DNA of 64,000 bases. It comes from Rhexocercosporidium sp. MPI-PUGE-AT-0058 (lineage: Eukaryota > Ascomycota > Leotiomycetes > Helotiales). Shown piece by piece: positions 33,211 to 45,741 of this stretch. A program made the position numbers and the translations under genes. The stretch's first letter is position 1. The number at the start of each line of letters is the position of its first letter. Location of the stretch: assembly GCA_020746875.1 (NCBI GenBank), contig JAGTJL010000001.1, forward strand, positions 4,774,001 to 4,838,000, in the 5' to 3' direction. The notes below the pieces were generated by a model. The model saw nothing but the letters and a program-made list of their open reading frames with translations, was not told the DNA's origin and searched no databases.

Positions 33211-35428
33211 ATCTTGATGTGTTTTGTGGTGATGTTGTTTATTTTTTTTGGAGGAGGAAGAGTTTATGTAGAAGAAGAGAGGGTTCTTTCCGCTGGAAGA
33301 TTCGGCGAGATGAAGAAGCAGAACTGGCTGGTGGGGTGTTCATTCGTTGAGGCAGGCTAGCCCGACCCGGCCCAGGCCCAGACGGGCTTAGACCAGTGGG
33401 CAGCCCATGACATAAGAGAAGCGGGGACGCTAGTGGAGGGGCTACGGCTCGTTTGCCATTATTATTATTCTTCTTCTTCTTATTCTTATTCTTCTGCTTA
33501 TTGAGAGAGCAGGATAGGATAACTTGCTTCGAAGTAGAAGGGATTTGATTGATTGATTGGCCTTGTCTTGTGCTTATCTCACCTTTCTTTCTTTTCCATC
33601 AGATCCCATTTCTTGCAAATACAAACTGCTATCTGCCCCCCGCCACACCACCGACCACGCCACGCCAACCTTGTTTTGTTTTCTTTTCTTACCTTTCCTT
33701 TCTCACCCTCCCTCTGACTCCTCGCTTGCAGATGATCGTGCAAATTTTTATAAATACCGCAATCCGGGATTAGAATTCTCATACCCAGTGCAGTACAGTG
33801 CACAAGGTGTTTGGGTGAGGTGTCTGAACAAGCCTGGTCTGAGTAGCCAGATGTTTCACTGGATGGATGTGTCCAGGTCCAGCTCAGACAGCCAAGCTCT
33901 TCACCTCTCTTCCTGTGCTCTTGCCGAGTTTATTTCGAGCTACCGTACCGTAGCTTTCCGATTCGTTCCAAGTGGGAAACAAACAACCGTGTAGTATTTA
34001 TCCAGATCCATACACTTATCCTGAATTACCATCAACCTAGTAGCCCAGTCCAGTCCAGCCTCGCCTCCGCGGCTTCGTAGCCGCCATCATAAACATGCGG
34101 AAGATATCGGTCACTCCCGACTCTCCCCATACGCTTCCTCGTCCCTCCCCTTCCCCACGATAACCCGGATATACCCTTCTCCTCTCGACCAATTCCTATC
34201 CGAGAATTATCGTCATCATCCTCTTCCTTCCCCAGAGTCCCGAATGTTCTTGTTTTCATTCACCACTGTATCTTGCCCCCTCATCATTCCCCCATACATT
34301 TTCCACATCCGTTCAGCTCGCTGTCGTTCTATGGATCAAAGCTCGTCCCTCCCCCAGTGGACCTCCTAATCGGTCCTTGGTCGGATTGGCTTACTCCTCC
34401 TTCCATCGGGCCCTGTTACTCGCACATACTTGGTACTAGCAGCCTGCCCTCCCTTCCAACAGCTGCAATTGAGTCAGACCACACATCTCTCACACGTGTA
34501 CCTCGATATTCTCTCTTTGCATTGCCTTGCCTTACCTTACATTGCCTCGCCTTGCGTTGCATGAGGTGAGCTGTGTTAAGGTGAGTCAAATAGAGACAAA
34601 AATCTTGGTTTTGTAATTCATTTATTTTTAATCACCTCACCTCACCTCATACAAAACAAAAACCCCTCAGATCCGCTTCTTTGTTTGCCCTTTTGCTCTT
34701 CCTCTTGGCTGCTGCTGGTGGCGTTTTACATGGCAAATTTTCGCTACAGAGGTGAGGTGGGCGGCTCCGATGTTCGCTCAGGGCTCACTCGCTTGGCGTG
34801 CAACGGACGACACACACGTGAGGGAATTTAAGCTGCGTGGGTAAATTTTAAGAGGCGCGGGCTATCAGGCGGGTGTTTACAAATGCTACAGATGATGTCA
34901 TATTATCATCGCGTCACTTCGTCGGAAAAGTAATCAAGTTGATTTGTCTCCATTGTCGTTTGACACAAACCTGGAAAGTGGTGGCGGTCAACCTCACGTG
35001 ACGGGTTTATTCGCTCTCCTGATTCCTGCCTGCTTGTCAAGCGTGGGAGAGAACGTGGGCGTTATCAGAAAAAGCAAATATGAGTGCTGGTGGATGTGGA
35101 TGTAGGAGAGACTATTAGGCGAGATTGTGAGGCTGTGGCTTTGTAGACTAGGGAAAAGTACAAGGAGAGCCACATCCATTCCTGACGAGGGTGTCATTGG
35201 GCGCGGCCTTGGTGACTTTAACTCGGAAGTTGTCTTCTGGCAAGGCTTAACGAATGGGGATGTGTCTGTTCTGAGCAGAAGTAAGGTTTTTGATCTTTAC
35301 ATTGATTGACCAGACACACCTGCCTTCGATATATTGGCCATTTAAAGCCTGCACACACGTTACAAGGGAAACTACCTTGATCTCATCTATCGAGAATCGA
35401 GAAGTATGATAAAAACGCACTCGTCCTC

Positions 35429-35644
35429 CTATCCGCCCCTTTCACAATCCGCTTCACAATATCGCGAAGCATCAACACCACCGACCACGGTTGCATCTGA
35501 ATGAGGCTTATCTGTCGCCTCCCAGATGTTCATAGGAAACTCATTCTCGAAGATCGCTTTCGCATAATACACTATGTCATCTTTTGAAGGCGATACTTCA
35601 AAGCTCTCACGAAAGGACGACACGTCACGCCGAGGGATATAGAT
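35429..35644 (-). pseudogene. possible exon remnant
   Basis: Open frame after an acceptor-like CCTAG, reading IYIPRRDVSSFRESFEVSPS, then DDIVYYAKAIFENEFPMNIW, to a TAG at 35429. Composition is protein-like but no family is recognised and no upstream exon was found. May be a relic or chance. Confidence 0.25.
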
Positions 35645-35710
35645 CTAGGTCATCTAGACTATTGTCTGCACTTCGTCCATGAATATGGCGTGATGACACT
35701 CAGGTTTTAA

Positions 35711-35923
35711 TGCAGTGTTGAGCTAGTTTTAGTTGAAGCAGGATATTACACGCGGAGTCACGGATTTCTCGCCTTCTACGGACCTTTTGATGGCAGGACC
35801 GACTTATTTGGTTCAAACAAGGTACTTCGCTTCAAGATCGCTGATTCTGAGACCTGGATAGATTTATCTCCTGTGGAATCCAGTATTCACTTGCCTAAAA
35901 GGTTCAGGTTGTCCTCGTACTGA
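35711..35923 (+). pseudogene. possible gene remnant without start codon
   Basis: A 70-codon open frame lacking ATG, with protein-like composition (GFLAFYGPFDGRTDLFGSNK, then VLRFKIADSETWIDLSPVES), ends at TGA 35921. Family not recognised. It may be a leftover exon. Confidence 0.25.
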
Positions 35924-37202
35924 GCGACGGGCTTCACAATAGGGGTTTGTGGGATCGCCGTTCTTGAGCTTGATGATGAGAGTGATGCATTACGATTATA
36001 TAGTTGATGGTAGTATAAATCGCTCTCTTAACTCGCCATAAGCATATGTCTGGGGAGACTTTTTGCACGATAATGGTAATTGCAAGTATAGATATGCCAT
36101 TGCAATAAGGAGACCCATTGCGGAGGCACAGCCGCCAGATTTATTGCAGAGGAATTATGTTTCCTGGTAGCTTCTATTAATCAAGTCTACAGATCATCTC
36201 GACTGTTCGCTGCAGGCGCTGCGTATCGCCCAATGTGGTTGTTGTTTCGTGGGTTAAAAATGCTCCCTGCAACAGTTGCTTATCTCTCTCGAGTCACCGC
36301 CGACCTTCCTGTCTGGATAAGAATACCACCCACTAAGCACGGATTGTTTGAAGGGCACACGCTTCTAGACTGGCGGTCATAGAAAACCCTCAAATCTATG
36401 GATTATGAAACTGATAGGTTGGTTGCTTCACTTGATAATGTACAGCCGCAAGCTACTTTCATCTAAGAGGAGGTATGTTGAGGTCGTAGTTGAGAAATCA
36501 ACAGAATGAGTTCACAATGGCACATTCTCTCTCTCCAATTCCGAGTTAAAGGCTAAATGCATTGGTGGATACGGTTGCAAAGCGACATCGCCAATTTTGT
36601 ACAATGACCCCAGGGACGATCAGACTTTGCGTTTCGAAGGAATTCTGAATTTATACCCGAAGTCCAGGGCTGCTTTTCCGGCAATGCGTAGCCTAAATAA
36701 AACGACAGCTTTGCCCACAATAAGCCTTTTACTTCATTCCCGTTCTCTTGTGTACAGCCTCCCCAGCAACAAATGGTACTCGAAAACTTTGAACATGAAT
36801 CTCTGCTACTGATGTATTTTGTTTTTGACACGGTTCTCTCTCAGTTGTTTCAAATTTTTCGATGCCAGTCAGTTCCAGGAAGTAAGAGGATGGCTGTTTC
36901 ATCTGATAAGCAGTTCCTCTGCTTTTTGCCACGCTGTTACCAGTTTCAGTGCCTACCACATAAGTCAGACTCAACTTTTTTTTCCGGCTAGTTCTAGATT
37001 AGGGTTTAGACGTGAGCAGTTGCTGCTTTAACCTATGTCGAGGGCGAGTATTCCTGAGTTTGGCCTGAGCGGGTCCGAGTAACCTGGGCATACAGTAGAG
37101 TTAGCCAAAGTATGCGCTAAAGAGCTATTTTAGTTCCCAAAGGAGCTTATTCTGGTTCCCTTAATATCCGAGTATACTTTCCTTATTTTATTTCTGAGTA
37201 TA

Positions 37203-37340
37203 CAGTGTGTTGACTGAGTTGAGTTGAGTAGAGTAGTAGGCACTACTCTACTCAACTCAACTCTGTATTACCTACTACTCTACTCAACTCAACTACTCTA
37301 GAGTAGTACTCAAGTAGTTGAGTAGTTTGTCAACACACTG
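37203..37340. mobile_element. 138-bp hAT-type MITE with perfect 8-bp target duplication
   Basis: Starts CAGTGTGTTGAC and ends with the exact reverse complement GTCAACACACTG. Flanked on both sides by TGAGTATA (37195-37202 and 37341-37348), a perfect 8-bp duplication, diagnostic of the hAT superfamily together with the CAGTG terminus. The inside is built of GAGTTGAGTAGAGTAGTAGG-like words in both orientations, so most of the element can fold back. It has no coding capacity. Confidence 0.92.
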
Positions 37341-37348
37341 TGAGTATA

Positions 37349-37657
37349 GATCTTGTTTTAGTTCCGTTGCAATTAAGAACCTGGAATATATAAGTGTTCT
37401 TATTCTCGTTGGCGAACAATTCTGTATCAGTATCTTATTATACCTCTACCTCCCTCAACTCATCAAGGATTTCCTTCACAGTCATACTAGCGCCGTAAGT
37501 ATCTGCTACTTATTAGGCCAGCTATCGCCACTCATACCGTGCCGAATATCTGAGCAGCAGGTGGTATATCGGAGCTCTAGGGGGAAAGTACAGACCGATG
37601 GTCAGACAAACAGTTGAGAAGAAGGCCAAGATACAAGAGAAGGCGATATCATATTTT
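37349..37657. other. short region between MITE and HET gene
   Basis: About 310 bp downstream of the HET gene stop; nothing recognised. Confidence 0.4.
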
Positions 37658-39457
37658 CTACTGTGAAGACAATTGAACTGGAAAAACGGACATTGAGCCA
37701 ACTGCCTGGGCGTCCCAATTTTCCTGTTGCGTAACATCCGCGGCACACTCCCATTCTTCTAAACCGCAAACGTCATGCTCGGATGAGTCAAAGACTTCGA
37801 CGTGGATATACGCGTCCGACTTATCGTCAAGTTCTATCCATGACGATATGCTTATGTCGAACTGGTCGCAACTCTTCCCGTGTATTTTCCATTCGCAACA
37901 TTCACTCTGTATCCAATCGGGGTCTGTAGTGACACAAGTTTCGTTGTCTCCCTCACCCCTTTCATTATCCTCTCCATATTTCTTCTTCCAGTCATACTTC
38001 ACCCATATCTCTACGCTACAATCTGAAGACGAATCAAGATAGCATCTAGCAATCGTTGATTTTGGCGCTTTCTTGCCCGGATCAGTGCCGAATGAAAATA
38101 TTCCCCCATCCCAAGAAAATTGGTCCTTGGGAACAATGTCATCAATCCAAATATTCCAGCGATCAGCCATATCATCCCTTATACCAGTATCTAGGAAGCG
38201 GAAACCAGCGATCCTGGGGCACATGTCTGATTTCTGCCATGTAATTCCCGCCAGCTCAGGTTTTGCGAACAGCGTCTCTACCTCGAACATTGCCTTATTA
38301 CGTAGTAGTGATGTTGGAATCTTAGCTAGTAGATTCGGTAAAACTCGGATGTAATTGTCGTCATGGATTCTTCGTATATAAATGCCGCATTGATCTGAAG
38401 AGTCGGCAAAGTTACATTGCAATAAAGCAACGAAATCTCCTGGGGCCGTGTTTGCCGGCGCAAGCTTCAAATTCATCTGAATCCCTTTGTTGGTGAGCTG
38501 GAACGGCTGCGTCTTAAGACGCCTATTCTCAAGAAGACCTCCCGAATCGGCAAATTCTGAAGGGCTTCTTGCCAACAGGCCCCGCCACCTTGAAAAACCG
38601 GCCTCCGATCCAGTCCAACAGAATATTGTTTGATCCGTAGAGGTTCTTAGAATTTCCTCTTGCAATCGCCGAAAAGCGGTATGGCTTTCTCCATATATGA
38701 GTGGCATGTTGACATTGAATATCCCTAAGAGGCTATAGGCCCTGTCCTCCATTCGTGTCGTTCGTCTCTGTGCTGCCCAGCTCATTTTCTGGGCTATGGA
38801 CCACCTATCAGGCTTGAAGTTATTGATTGCTTCGAGTGGTATGCCTGTTTCTTGGCTTATCTGGTGGAGAGGGCCGGTTTGTGAAATGATCTGCCAGTTC
38901 CTCGCATAGAACCGACGAACCCGTGGTGCAAGCAATTCTTGCAAGGTCCAGCCACGCGTAAGCCAACGGGTTTGCCTTAACACTTGGGAGAATTTCGATT
39001 CTACTGCTGGTATGTGATAGTTGTTCGGCTGTTCTGGGACATCGGCAAGGTAAATACAGCAAAGATTCGAGTTGCGATACCATCGATACATGCTATTGAT
39101 TGCTTCTGAAAGCTCTGCACTGCTGGATTTGTCTATGCAGCCTAACAAAAATCAGATTTTGTAGTCACTATGAAGGACTCTCTATTCGGTCTTTAGAAGA
39201 TAGGTCGTACATGTATCTATCCAAATATAGTCAAATTTGGACTCTCGAGCTACGGCGGCAAATCGCTTAATCTTCTCGTACCCTGCTTTTTGAATGATAG
39301 AAGAAACGCTATATGATGAAAATATAGTAGAGGCTTCAGGGTATGATATCTCTTCTTTCTCCCATGTGTGGGAGAGGATCGCATAATTCGGAATTCCAGG
39401 CTCGTTGAACTCCTCGAAGAACATTCGATGCTCGAGTTTGATATTAATCAGCCTCAT
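37658..39457 (-). CDS. HET-domain (heterokaryon incompatibility) protein, 576 aa
   Basis: HET-domain protein, the class that triggers cell death after fusion of unlike hyphae; proposed fungal innate-immunity/allorecognition role. Two exons, 39457..39211 and 39141..37658, intron of 69 nt; 577 codons in frame. The N-terminus MRLINIKLEH is followed by the HET core: YAILSHTWEKEEISYPE, YIWIDTCCIDKSSSAELSEA (split by the intron in the Cys codon), INSMYRWYRNSNLCCIYLAD, RWLTRGWTLQELLAP and RMEDRAYSLLGIFNVNMPLI. After the core (about residue 260) there is no NACHT, WD or ankyrin repeat. The C-terminal 300 residues are unclassified, with a Trp/Asp/Glu-rich end. The reading frame is intact. It sits between a MITE and a gene-poor region, a common setting for these fast-evolving genes. 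Confidence 0.93.
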
Positions 39458-41498
39458 TTTGATGGAATCGAGAATAAGAAGAGTTTAAGGCAAAGACTTC
39501 CGCTCGTTCTGATATGGATGGAGGTTTATGGGGTTTATGATGTTTGCTCAGGTGAGGCTGTGCAGAACCTGCCAAAAAAGCTGCCCGGTGAGAGAGCGCA
39601 GCCAACCTTTGATTGGCTCACGTCGTGTGGCTGTTCACCAGAGCGGAGCCTGAGTAAAAGGCGGTACTAGTTAAGTGAAGCAAAGGGTTGGAAGCGTTTG
39701 GACATTCTAGTGGAGAAACAAGTAATTTACTGACTTCCGCCGGCGTAGCCGCTCTGTAAATCAGAAATTAGAGCCAAGAACATTTCCGAGGTTTGCGGAC
39801 TATGAGACCTCTCTCCTTAAATGAGACCTTCATGCTTTACCACTATAAGTGATTACCCATAACAGAACGTGCATCTAATTTCATGAGGGTCCAGTTCAGG
39901 ATCCTTAAGAGCCTGTTTGGGCTCCCAGGGATCATCGCCAAAACTTAACAAAATGTAATGAGAAGCGCCTAGTGGATATCTAGCCTGATCGGATACAATG
40001 CGTGAGTGAGTTGTGGGTACTGCTCAGGGCCTGCTCAGGCTGCTCAGGCTGCTCAAGTGAGCTGAGCGGGGACAAGATGATTAGCGCCTGAGGGGAAACG
40101 GCGAGCTTACTAGCCGACATTGGGACGAAGAAAAGAAAAGTTGTGTTCAACTACCAGTAGATTTATCTCTCTCCTAAATAAATACGACTTTAGGAACCAA
40201 GTTCCTCTCTAGACACGCCAACAGCTGACATACCATTCGAGTCTTCCACAGAGTAACGCTCGACTTCCTCTGATCTGCCTTTGGTTTCAATTGGAGTTGC
40301 TTCCACGGAGAGGCATCGTTCCCCAAGAATGTGCTAAGCGAGCCCCTGAGGCACGAGAGGAGGGAAGGAACAGCATTCACTTGACAATGAGCCACCTAGT
40401 GCGTGTGCTGAGAAAAGATCTCTTGGGTCTGTAGAATATCGCACACATAAGCCTTTTTGGAAAATACCATCCTTGAAAATGGCGGACTCAGTGAAAAGAA
40501 TTAGGAGAGAGGATGTGGGCTAGGTAATCGATCAATGCCACGATGACCTGAAATTAGAGAAAGATCATTCTTCATTTTTCCTTTCGCCCGAGAGGCTTAC
40601 CAGAGGAATACAGACTTCTGAGAAGGTAGTGGGAAGATGCACAACGTCAAACACAGCCCATAAGAAGAAATGGTTTGCAAAGCATCGAATGAAGAGTGCA
40701 TGTGCGATTTTCGTCCCAGTCCTATACAATCAGGAATCCAAGAATCGCTATATACCTTGTAGGCAAACTGGGTGAATACGATATCCGCATAAAGCCTATG
40801 CTACCAAGCCCTGAGTGATGGCTTTACGATATACAATACCTTAAGTATATGATCACCCAACAAACATTAATGGGCCGGAGTTCGCACTACGAACCACTTT
40901 AATCTGCACACCCACCGGTGAGGTACTTATGAGGTAAAGAGGAGAGTCATGTAACACTGCTGGAATAGATGACTTGACATATTTCTGTGAAGAATGTTTC
41001 GGATTGCAGCTTCAACGCTAGTATTGGAAATTATTGTTGAATCAACATAGCCGAGGAAGCGATTTCGTCCCAGTCACAGATGTTGAGACTTAAAACGGTT
41101 CGAGGAGCTGGCATAACAAGTCCCAGACACCTTACAATTCCAGTTTTCAGTACGAAAGCACACGGACTAACCAAGATCGCAAAGACACCACAGATAAATG
41201 TTATAAAACAAAACAATGGCAACTTTAGCAATCCCGCTACATCCATTGGCCCATCACCCATTCCACGTGATCCCGAAGCTTCGGAACAGTCGCTCCACTT
41301 TTCCAGCTCCTCACAAGCGAAAATACCTTACGACTCCCAATGTCTATTCACCAAACGCATTCCACTCTCCTCTCCCAAACACCACACCACATACACGACT
41401 CTCCTCTCGCCCTCAGCTTCCCTTAGAAGCTCAATTGATACCCCCCTCCACAAATCGAAACACACACATAGACGAGAAACCAGCCCACGGCCGATACG
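39458..41498. other. 2-kb gene-poor region
   Basis: No confident gene. GCTCAGG-type short repeats occur at 40020-40065 (CTGCTCAGGCTGCTCAGG). The last few hundred bases belong to the cox5 promoter; a CT-rich segment lies near 41370-41460. Confidence 0.4.
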
Positions 41499-42454
41499 AT
41501 GCTCCGCCAATCCGCTGCGCTCCGGGCGATCGTACGACCTGCCGTCGTAGGGAAGGAGGTGCGATTGGGAATGGGATTGGGACAGAAGAGAGCCGCGCAC
41601 GCAATCAGCAACCCGACGTTGGCGAATATCGAGAAGAGATGGGAGGGCCTGCCGCCGCAGGAGCAGGCTGATCTATGGATGGCGTTGAGGGATCGCATGA
41701 AGGTCAACTGGGCGGAGTTGACATTGCAGGAGAAGAAGGCTGGTAGGTCCCTGCAACTCTCTTTTACATGCTTGGAATGGTGTTTGTGACGTTTGATGGT
41801 TTGATGGTGGGTGGTTGGAGGGGTGGTTGAGACTCAATGGCTCGCTGGCGCGTTTGGAAGAGCTGGAATCGAATCAGGGGCCAAGTCGACATCTACCTCA
41901 ACCTCAGCAGCATCACCACCACGCATACACAGTTTAAGCACCTGGTCTCCACTTCATGAATCTCTAGATTTCAGCACAGCAGAACTGAAACCTTATCTAA
42001 CAACCCCCCTCAAACAGCTTACTACATCGCCTTTGGTGCCCACGGTCCTCGCGCCCAAGACCCTCCCAACGAAGGCTGGAAGGTCTTCGGCTACGTCTGC
42101 GCAGGTATCGGAGCCACCTTCGTCCTGTTCGGCACTATCCGTATGTTCGCAAAGGGTAGCCCATCGACTATGAACAAGGAATACCAGGAGGCTACGAACG
42201 AGTACTTGAAGGTATGTGTGCTGTCTTTCTTTACGATGACTCTGTGCTGGCTTGGATTGGAAGGTGCTGGGAAATGGTCGGATGGATGAATGGATGGCCA
42301 GGGAGATGATACAAGAAGTCTTTGTCTTCAAAAGATGAACGTGAAGCTAATGTGATACAACCTCCAGGCACAAAACTCCGAACCCATCTCCGGTATCTCA
42401 TCCGAAGGCTACTCCGGCCCAGGAATGGTCCAGAGCGCTCCAAAGTCGAAGTAG
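41499..42454 (+). CDS. cox5: cytochrome c oxidase subunit 5 (COX5), 174 aa
   Basis: Nuclear-encoded subunit of mitochondrial complex IV (yeast Cox5/mammalian COX4 family). Exons: 41499..41742, 42018..42211, 42368..42454; 175 codons in frame. The N-terminal 30-35 residues are Arg/Ala-rich and lack acids, as expected of a mitochondrial presequence. Family blocks: AISNPTLANIEKRWEGLPPQ, LWMALRDRMKVNWAELTLQE, AYYIAFGAHGPRA (starts at the second exon), then one span VFGYVCAGIGATFVLFGTIR and MNKEYQEATNEYLK. The first intron (275 nt) is long for this window. Convergent with the ClpX gene downstream. Confidence 0.95.
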
Positions 42455-42905
42455 AACCTTTTCTCAATCGAAGATCCTCAATATTATATCGATGTTCTAC
42501 TCGCCTGCTTTTCCTTTGTTGTTTGTGAGCGTGGGGTGGGGGTGTAGATATGTGAGTGGGTGATATGGTGGATGATGGATAGTAGTTGGGGGAGGGCATC
42601 TTGTTAGGGAGAGGGGTAAGGGAGAGAGAGATGGGTGGGAGGAACTTGTACAAAGTATTACTTTTTTTTTTCTTGCGCGTAGAAGAATGGGATGAGAATT
42701 GAATGTGTAGCCCTGTCCTGATTCCGGTGCTGAGGTATAATGTGAAGTACGGCCCGGAGGATATGAAATTAGGTTTTGGAAAAACTTCGTTTATATTCGT
42801 GATATGCTTCGTGCCCATGCCACAACGCCTCCTTTATCTACAATCCTTTCCCACTTCTCCGTCAACATCGTTCATATCGTCAGTCAATCATAAATCCCTA
42901 AACAT
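42455..42905. terminator. convergent 3' region of cox5 and mcx1
   Basis: 450 bp between two convergent stops; it must hold both polyadenylation regions. It has a T10 run near 42661-42671. No gene. Confidence 0.4.
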
Positions 42906-44875
42906 TCACATCCCACTACTCCCCACCCTCCTAAACTTCTCAAAACCCCTCCCCTCTTCCTCTCCTCCCTCTCCTCCCCTCCTCCCAGCCTTACCATCCC
43001 CCTTCCCCTCACTCCTAGCCTTCCAAGCATCCTCCTCCTTCTCCCACGCCTCTTCAAATGCTCGATTCTGGCCTCTACTCCAACACCTCGGCATCTTAGC
43101 CTCTTCGCCTGCATCTACATCATAGTTCGACGCGGAGGTATTGGAGGAGGAGGAGACCGAGGGGTTTTGAGATCGCACAAACGCCTCGTCCACGAGACAG
43201 AAACGTATCGCGGACCCAGGACCATGGAACATAATCTCCGAAAGGAGGGATTCGAGAATCGAGCGCAGACCGCGGGCGCCTATTGGACTTGTTCCTGCTC
43301 CTGCTCCTCCACTCCCAGACCCCAAAGATGAAGTGGGCGACAGCGCCCGCTCAGCAATAGCGTGTAGAGCCCCCGTCGTGAATTTCAACTGGATGCCGTA
43401 CGTGTTGAACAGCGCTGTGAATTGCTTGACGAGCGAGTTCCGGGGGGAGGTCAGGATCGTTATTAGTTGCGTTAGGTTGAGCGGGCTGAGGGCCACCGTT
43501 ATGGGGATGCGGCCTAGGAGTTCGGGGATCAAGCCGTATGTTTGAAGGTCGGAGGGGGTGACCGAGTCGAGGATGTTTGGGGTTTGAGGGAGATGTTTGA
43601 GTTTTGCTGAAGAGGGCGTGGAGTGTTTGGATGAGGTGGGGGAGGAAGAGGGAGATTTTAGTTGCGCCCCGAAACCGAGTGAGGAGCCGGATGAGAGGCG
43701 TGAGGAGATTATCTTCTCTAGACCGACGAATGCGCCGGCGAATACGAAGAGGATGTTCGTCGTGTCGATGGTGTATTGCTCACTCTTCCCCGCCTGGGCT
43801 TGTTGTCCTGCATCTCGACCTCCTCGCTCTAGTCTTCCACTTCCACTCTCGCTCTTGGAGCTTCGATCACTTTTCGCGTTGACTGTCACGGTTGTGCCTT
43901 CTATCATTTTGAGTAGGCCTTGCTGGACTCCTTCACCTGATACGTCACGGCCGTGGGTCATGATGGCTGGTTTGGCTAGTTTGTCTACTTCGTCGAAGAA
44001 GATGATTCCTGTCTCGCATTTTTGGATGGAGTTTGAGGAGGCGAGGAGGAGGCGCTCGATGGATGACTCGATGTCTGTTCCTATGTAGCCGGCTTGCGTG
44101 AGGGCAGAGCAGTCTACGGTTGCGAAGGGGACTTCCAGCACACGGGCTAGGGTGCTGAGGATGTAGGTCTTTCCTACTCCTGAAGGGCCGAGGAGAAGGA
44201 CGTTGGATTTCTCGATCACGGTCCGGTCTTCTGAGGGGAGGGGAAGGTGGCCCAGTTCTGGTTCTGGAGGGGGTGGGGTGCGGTAGGGTTGGCTGTTGTT
44301 TAGGTCTACGGTTTGGATGTGGCCTGGGTATTCGTCTGTTGAAGAGTTATTAGAAGGTAAGAAAATGCACGTAGAGTGAAATGAATGGAGGTTGAAGGAA
44401 GTCAGCTGATGAGATATCACTCACTCTCCACTGGATGAGAGTTCCTCTCCCTCTCTCTCAATTCCCATCTCGCTTCCTGCTCGGACTTTGCATGTTCCTC
44501 GTCCTCTAACCTCCGTATCTCTCTGATCCGCTGATAATGGTTGAAGATCGCCACACTGGTCACCTTCTTCGCCTTGTCCTGCCCCACTACATATTTGTCC
44601 AGATGCTCCTTCAACAGCGATGGAGTGAGTCTGGGCGCTCCATGATTTGAAGCTTTTGCTAAAGGTCCCTCGGTTGGACGACCAGGTTCATAAGTACCTG
44701 TGAAGCCAGCATTCTGAGATTCGAAGCCTGCACGGTAGAACTGTGAGTCTCGATAGCGAGAGGTGGTGGTTGAGAGTGGGTGGCGAGATGGTCTTAGTCT
44801 GAGTCTTGGTTGCAGAATGATGATGGGGGGTCTAGGGAGTGTAGTGAGAATTACAGTCCGGTTGATGGCCGGCAT
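42906..44875 (-). CDS. mcx1: mitochondrial ClpX-type AAA+ ATPase, 626 aa
   Basis: ATP-dependent unfoldase of the ClpX family, mitochondrial matrix. Exons: 44875..44425 and 44335..42906 with an 89-nt intron; 627 codons in frame. The N-terminus is basic and Ser/Thr/Pro-rich, consistent with a presequence. [20 protein letters not shown] starts the core. Walker A is GPSGVGKT, Walker [10 protein letters not shown], followed by the pore-region block [20 protein letters not shown] and sensor [17 protein letters not shown]. The C-terminal domain has [16 protein letters not shown] and [17 protein letters not shown]. No N-terminal Cys4 zinc domain is present, as in fungal Mcx1. Ser/Gly-rich inserts interrupt the core near residues 315-335, 390-415 and 505-520, and the last 60 residues are Gly/Glu-rich. 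No ClpP gene is in the window. Confidence 0.92.
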
Positions 44876-45741
44876 GTTGGGTGTAAAGGGCCGGGATCAT
44901 AACTGCTTCGAGGTTGAAGCTGTTGATGTTGACATGCCTTGGAGACGTGCACGTGAAGGGCCAGCCAAGTCGAGGTCGAGGTCGAGTCAAGCAGCTGCGG
45001 GGAGAGCTGGCTAAGCGAGGGAATGGGAATGGGAATGGGGATGGCTGGGATGATGTGCTAGGAAGTGGATGTCTGGGGAAAGAGAAAGTCAGATTGGATT
45101 GGAGTGTCATGATATGTTATATTGAATGAATGTTCATTAATTGTACTTCCTCAGGAGCACCCAATTCCTTCAGCCTCCCACCCACATACAGTACATGCAA
45201 ACCCTTATTTCAATCCAATCACGTTTTTTTCGCGATACGATAACGTTGAGTTTGGCCATCCATCCATCCCATCCCATCCATCTCTTCTGGGTCTAGCGTG
45301 CCCCACATTTCAGTTCCCTGCAGAACCCGGCATCCGACGTCATTGGGCGTGAGGACGAAGGAGGACTCAACCAACAGGCCATCAGCAAACCACAAGCAGC
45401 GGCGAATGTCGAGAAGACCCCGCAGAAACGCTCGCTCTTTTGGTGTACGAGAAGGAAGATCGCGCAGAGGGAGACGCTTTCTTGAATCTTTTCCTGGCCA
45501 TTGAAAAAGAAAAGAATTTCTCCTCACTACTTTACAACCCTTCCCTCCTCTCTTCACAATTGTCGTTTTTTCGAACATCAACAATCCACTGCTATTGACG
45601 AAAAAGCAAATCGCAAAGCCGAATCCCAACCTCACCAATCAGGAAGCTAACTTGGAGCTCCCCTCTCCCTCTCCTTCCATCCCCCTCCTACCAGTTTTTC
45701 CACAATCTGCGGACACGACCACCGCGTCAGAAACCTGCAAG
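44876..45741. promoter_or_regulatory. divergent promoter region, mcx1 / branching enzyme
   Basis: About 0.87 kb between divergent genes. A CT-rich stretch (45655-45690) lies just upstream of the plus-strand ATG, a usual feature of fungal promoters. CATCC repeats occur near 45260-45285. Confidence 0.4.

Larger units (their letters stand above)
33211..37194. other. 4-kb gene-poor region with simple repeats and possible gene relics
   Basis: Upstream of gpdA. Contains ATT/CTT microsatellites near 33460-33495, CCTTG-type short repeats near 34520-34560 and CACCT repeats near 34635-34650. Two coding-like but ATG-less frames are listed separately. I found no complete gene. Confidence 0.4.

Noticed and set aside
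41216..41671. 151-residue frame overlapping the COX5 start
   Set aside because: Out of frame with the clear COX5 exon and mainly in its CT-rich leader; low-complexity Pro/His/Arg composition.
43597..44088. 163-residue frame opposite the ClpX Walker region
   Set aside because: Antisense shadow of mcx1; no motif.
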